From positions 248,001-312,000 of the forward strand of contig NZ_CAMZOK010000001.1 of the NCBI RefSeq assembly GCF_947331465.1: 64,000 bases of DNA, given 5' to 3'. The notes under the pieces are model-generated. The model worked only from the letters and a program-made list of their open reading frames with translations. It searched no databases and had not been told where the DNA came from. This document shows, one piece after another, positions 62,135-64,000 of this stretch. The first letter of the stretch is position 1. Each line of letters starts with the position of its first letter. The position numbers and the translations under genes are program-made. Origin of the DNA: Shimia sp. Alg240-R146. GTDB lineage: Bacteria; Pseudomonadota; Alphaproteobacteria; Rhodobacterales; Rhodobacteraceae.

Positions 62135-64000
62135 ATGACCAAGTATGACGACAACTGGGTGCGCGAAGAAGAAGCCAAGCGCAAGTTCATGGCCGAAAAC
62201 GGTCTGTATGATGAGAGCGAAGAGCACTCATCCTGTGGCGTGGGCCTTGTGGTCAGCATTGATGGCAAACCCAGCCGCAAAGTGGTTGAGGCGGGCATTA
62301 CTGCGTTGAAGGCGATCTGGCACCGTGGTGCTGTGGATGCGGACGGCAAAACCGGAGATGGCGCCGGTATTCACGTGCAGATTCCGGTCAACTTTTTCTA
62401 TGACCAGATCAAGCGCACTGGTCATGAGCCCATCAAGGACGAGTTGATGGCCGTGGGTCAGGTGTTCCTGCCGCGCACCGATCATGGTGCGCAGGAAAGC
62501 TGTCGGACGATTGTGGAAACCGAAGTGCTGAAGATGGGTTATCGCATCTATGGCTGGCGCCATGTGCCGGTGGATGTGACCTGTCTGGGCGAGAAAGCCA
62601 ATGCGACGCGGCCCGAGATCGAACAGATCCTGATCACCAATTCCAAGGGAGTTGATGAGGAAACGTTTGAGCGCGAACTGTATGTGATCCGTCGCCGCAT
62701 CGAGAAAGCTGCGTTGGCGGCTAACATCAGCGGGCTTTATATCGCGTCGTTGTCGTGCCGCTCGATCATCTACAAAGGCATGATGTTGGCCGAGCAGGTG
62801 GCGGTGTTCTATCCTGACCTGTTGGATGAGCGTTTCGAGAGTGCGTTTGCGCTGTATCACCAGCGCTATTCCACCAACACATTCCCACAGTGGTGGCTGG
62901 CACAGCCATTCCGCATGTTGGCCCACAACGGCGAGATCAACACGCTCAAGGGCAACCTGAACTGGATGAAGAGCCACGAGATCCGCATGGCGTCGGCCTC
63001 GTTTGGCGATCACGCCGAGGATATCAAGCCAATCGTGCCGGGTGGCGCGTCGGATTCGGCGGCGCTGGACGGTGTGTTTGAAGTTCTGGTGCGCGCTGGG
63101 CGGTCTGCGCCGATGGCGAAAACCATGCTGGTGCCTGAGTCGTGGTCCAAGCAGGCGGTTGAGCTGCCGCAGGCGTGGCGGGACATGTATTCCTACTGCA
63201 ACTCGGTGATGGAGCCGTGGGACGGCCCTGCTGCACTGGCGATGACCGATGGTCGTTGGGTGTGTGCGGGTCTGGATCGCAACGGCCTGCGCCCGATGCG
63301 GTATGTCGTGACCGGTGACGGGCTGCTGATTTCCGGCTCCGAAGCAGGCATGGTGCCGATTGACGAGGCATCGGTTGTTGAAAAAGGTGCGCTTGGTCCG
63401 GGGCAGTTGTTGGCCGTGGATATGAAAGAGGGCAAGCTGTACCACGACACTGAGATCAAGGATAAGCTGGCCGGCGCGCGTCCGTTTGGCGAGTGGGTTG
63501 GCAAGATCCGCGACCTGGCCGGTGAGCTGCAAAGCGTGACCGAGACCGCAACGTTTGCGGGCGAAGATTTGCGGCAGCGACAAATCGCGGCCGGATATTC
63601 GATGGAAGAGGTCGAGCAGATCCTTGCGCCTATGGCTGAGGATGGCAAAGAGGCGTTGGCGTCGATGGGGGATGACACCCCGAGCGCGGTTCTGTCCAAG
63701 CTTTACCGTCCGTTGAGCCACTTCTTCCGCCAGAACTTTTCTCAGGTGACCAACCCGCCAATCGACAGCTTGCGTGAATACCGCGTGATGAGCCTGAAGA
63801 CGCGGTTTGGCAATTTGAAGAACGTGCTGGGCGAAGATGGCAGTCAGACCGAGATTGTCATGCTGGAAAGCCCGTTTGTGGCCAACAAGCAGTTTGAGAC
63901 ATTGCTGGAAGCGTTCGACGACACTGTTGTTCGTATCGATTGTACTTTTGATGCGGGTGAAGGTGCGTTGCAGGCGGGTCTGGAGCGTATTCGCGCGGAA
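62135..64000 (+). CDS. gltB: Glutamate synthase large subunit, N-terminal 622 codons
   Basis: The frame is open to the window edge. GGAG precedes the ATG. A 33-residue leader ends at EEHSSCGVGLVVSIDGKPSR: Cys34 should become the N-terminal nucleophile of the glutamine amidotransferase domain after cleavage. The block WHRGAVDADGKTGDGAGIHV, then QRYSTNTFPQWWLAQPFRML and AHNGEINTLKGNLNWMKSHE, are characteristic of GltB. The central and FMN/Fe-S synthase domains lie beyond the window. Partner of gltD at 59420-60856. Confidence 0.97.
   Translation, partial: MTKYDDNWVREEEAKRKFMAENGLYDESEEHSSCGVGLVVSIDGKPSRKVVEAGITALKAIWHRGAVDADGKTGDGAGIHVQIPVNFFYDQIKRTGHEPIKDELMAVGQVFLPRTDHGAQESCRTIVETEVLKMGYRIYGWRHVPVDVTCLGEKANATRPEIEQILITNSKGVDEETFERELYVIRRRIEKAALAANISGLYIASLSCRSIIYKGMMLAEQVAVFYPDLLDERFESAFALYHQRYSTNTFPQWWLAQPFRMLAHNGEINTLKGNLNWMKSHEIRMASASFGDHAEDIKPIVPGGASDSAALDGVFEVLVRAGRSAPMAKTMLVPESWSKQAVELPQAWRDMYSYCNSVMEPWDGPAALAMTDGRWVCAGLDRNGLRPMRYVVTGDGLLISGSEAGMVPIDEASVVEKGALGPGQLLAVDMKEGKLYHDTEIKDKLAGARPFGEWVGKIRDLAGELQSVTETATFAGEDLRQRQIAAGYSMEEVEQILAPMAEDGKEALASMGDDTPSAVLSKLYRPLSHFFRQNFSQVTNPPIDSLREYRVMSLKTRFGNLKNVLGEDGSQTEIVMLESPFVANKQFETLLEAFDDTVVRIDCTFDAGEGALQAGLERIRAE

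Noticed and set aside
62228..63721. 497-codon minus-strand frame near the right edge
   Set aside because: Antisense to gltB, which runs off the window but shows the nucleophile and amidotransferase blocks.

Overview
The window looks like a chromosome segment of a marine alphaproteobacterium of the Rhodobacteraceae (Roseobacter group). This is inferred from the rdgB-rph / hrcA-grpE arrangement, the GC-rich codon use, the alphaproteobacterial GltB/GltD proteins, a DUF2793 protein, and an intergenic hairpin element at 7325-7390 of a kind I recall from this family. No rRNA gene, insertion sequence, prophage or CRISPR array is visible. One tRNA gene, tRNA-Leu(CAG), is present.

Layout. (1) 1-8055, housekeeping: rdgB (partial) and rph on the minus strand, divergent from hrcA-grpE; then a TPM-domain membrane protein, mutS, a PfkB sugar kinase and a secreted-type msrA. 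(2) 8153-28362, surface polysaccharide region: two bacterial sugar transferases, an epimerase-like protein, the complete dTDP-L-rhamnose set rfbCBDA, sulfotransferases, two glycosyltransferases, an ABC-2 capsule exporter (kpsM divergent from kpsE-kpsT), manC, and a large RTX protein with a propeller-like N-terminal part. A class IV aminotransferase and a sulfotransferase-like gene are embedded in it. (3) 28377-39817, a type II secretion system: gspG-H-I-J-K-L-M and gspC-D-E-F as two minus-strand blocks, with a lipoprotein gene on the opposite strand between them and the prepilin peptidase gspO divergent from gspG. (4) 39923-52847, secreted and surface proteins: two Sel1-repeat proteins, two exported proteins of unknown role, a permease fused to FG-GAP and ASPIC/UnbV domains, an RTX protein, and a serralysin-type RTX metalloprotease. 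The two RTX genes share about 600 bp at their 3' ends with no difference visible by eye. (5) 53002-56461: a family 2 glycosyltransferase, a DUF2793 protein and ugd (UDP-glucuronate supply), which add to the surface-glycan theme. (6) 56579-64000, housekeeping: an SCP2 protein, tRNA-Leu, an NDUFA9-like protein, uppP, gltD, a GFA-family protein, a small exported protein and the start of gltB.

How the genes work together. Regions 2 and 5 could supply rhamnose, GDP-mannose and UDP-glucuronate, assemble a lipid-linked or capsular polymer, sulfate it and export it. Region 3 builds a general secretion machine and region 4 is rich in exported proteins, including RTX proteins that would need a type I exporter not seen here. 

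The least explained signals are: three intergenic arrays of an 11-bp unit close to GTATYGCGTCG (10753, 25888, 60865); a perfect TTAA-N7-TTAA site upstream of the gene at 42772; the permease/FG-GAP fusion; the homogenised RTX tails; and a ribosome binding site lying inside a terminator hairpin at 2586-2617. Starts were moved from the longest reading frame wherever a better ribosome binding site, a gene overlap or a family alignment supported it.
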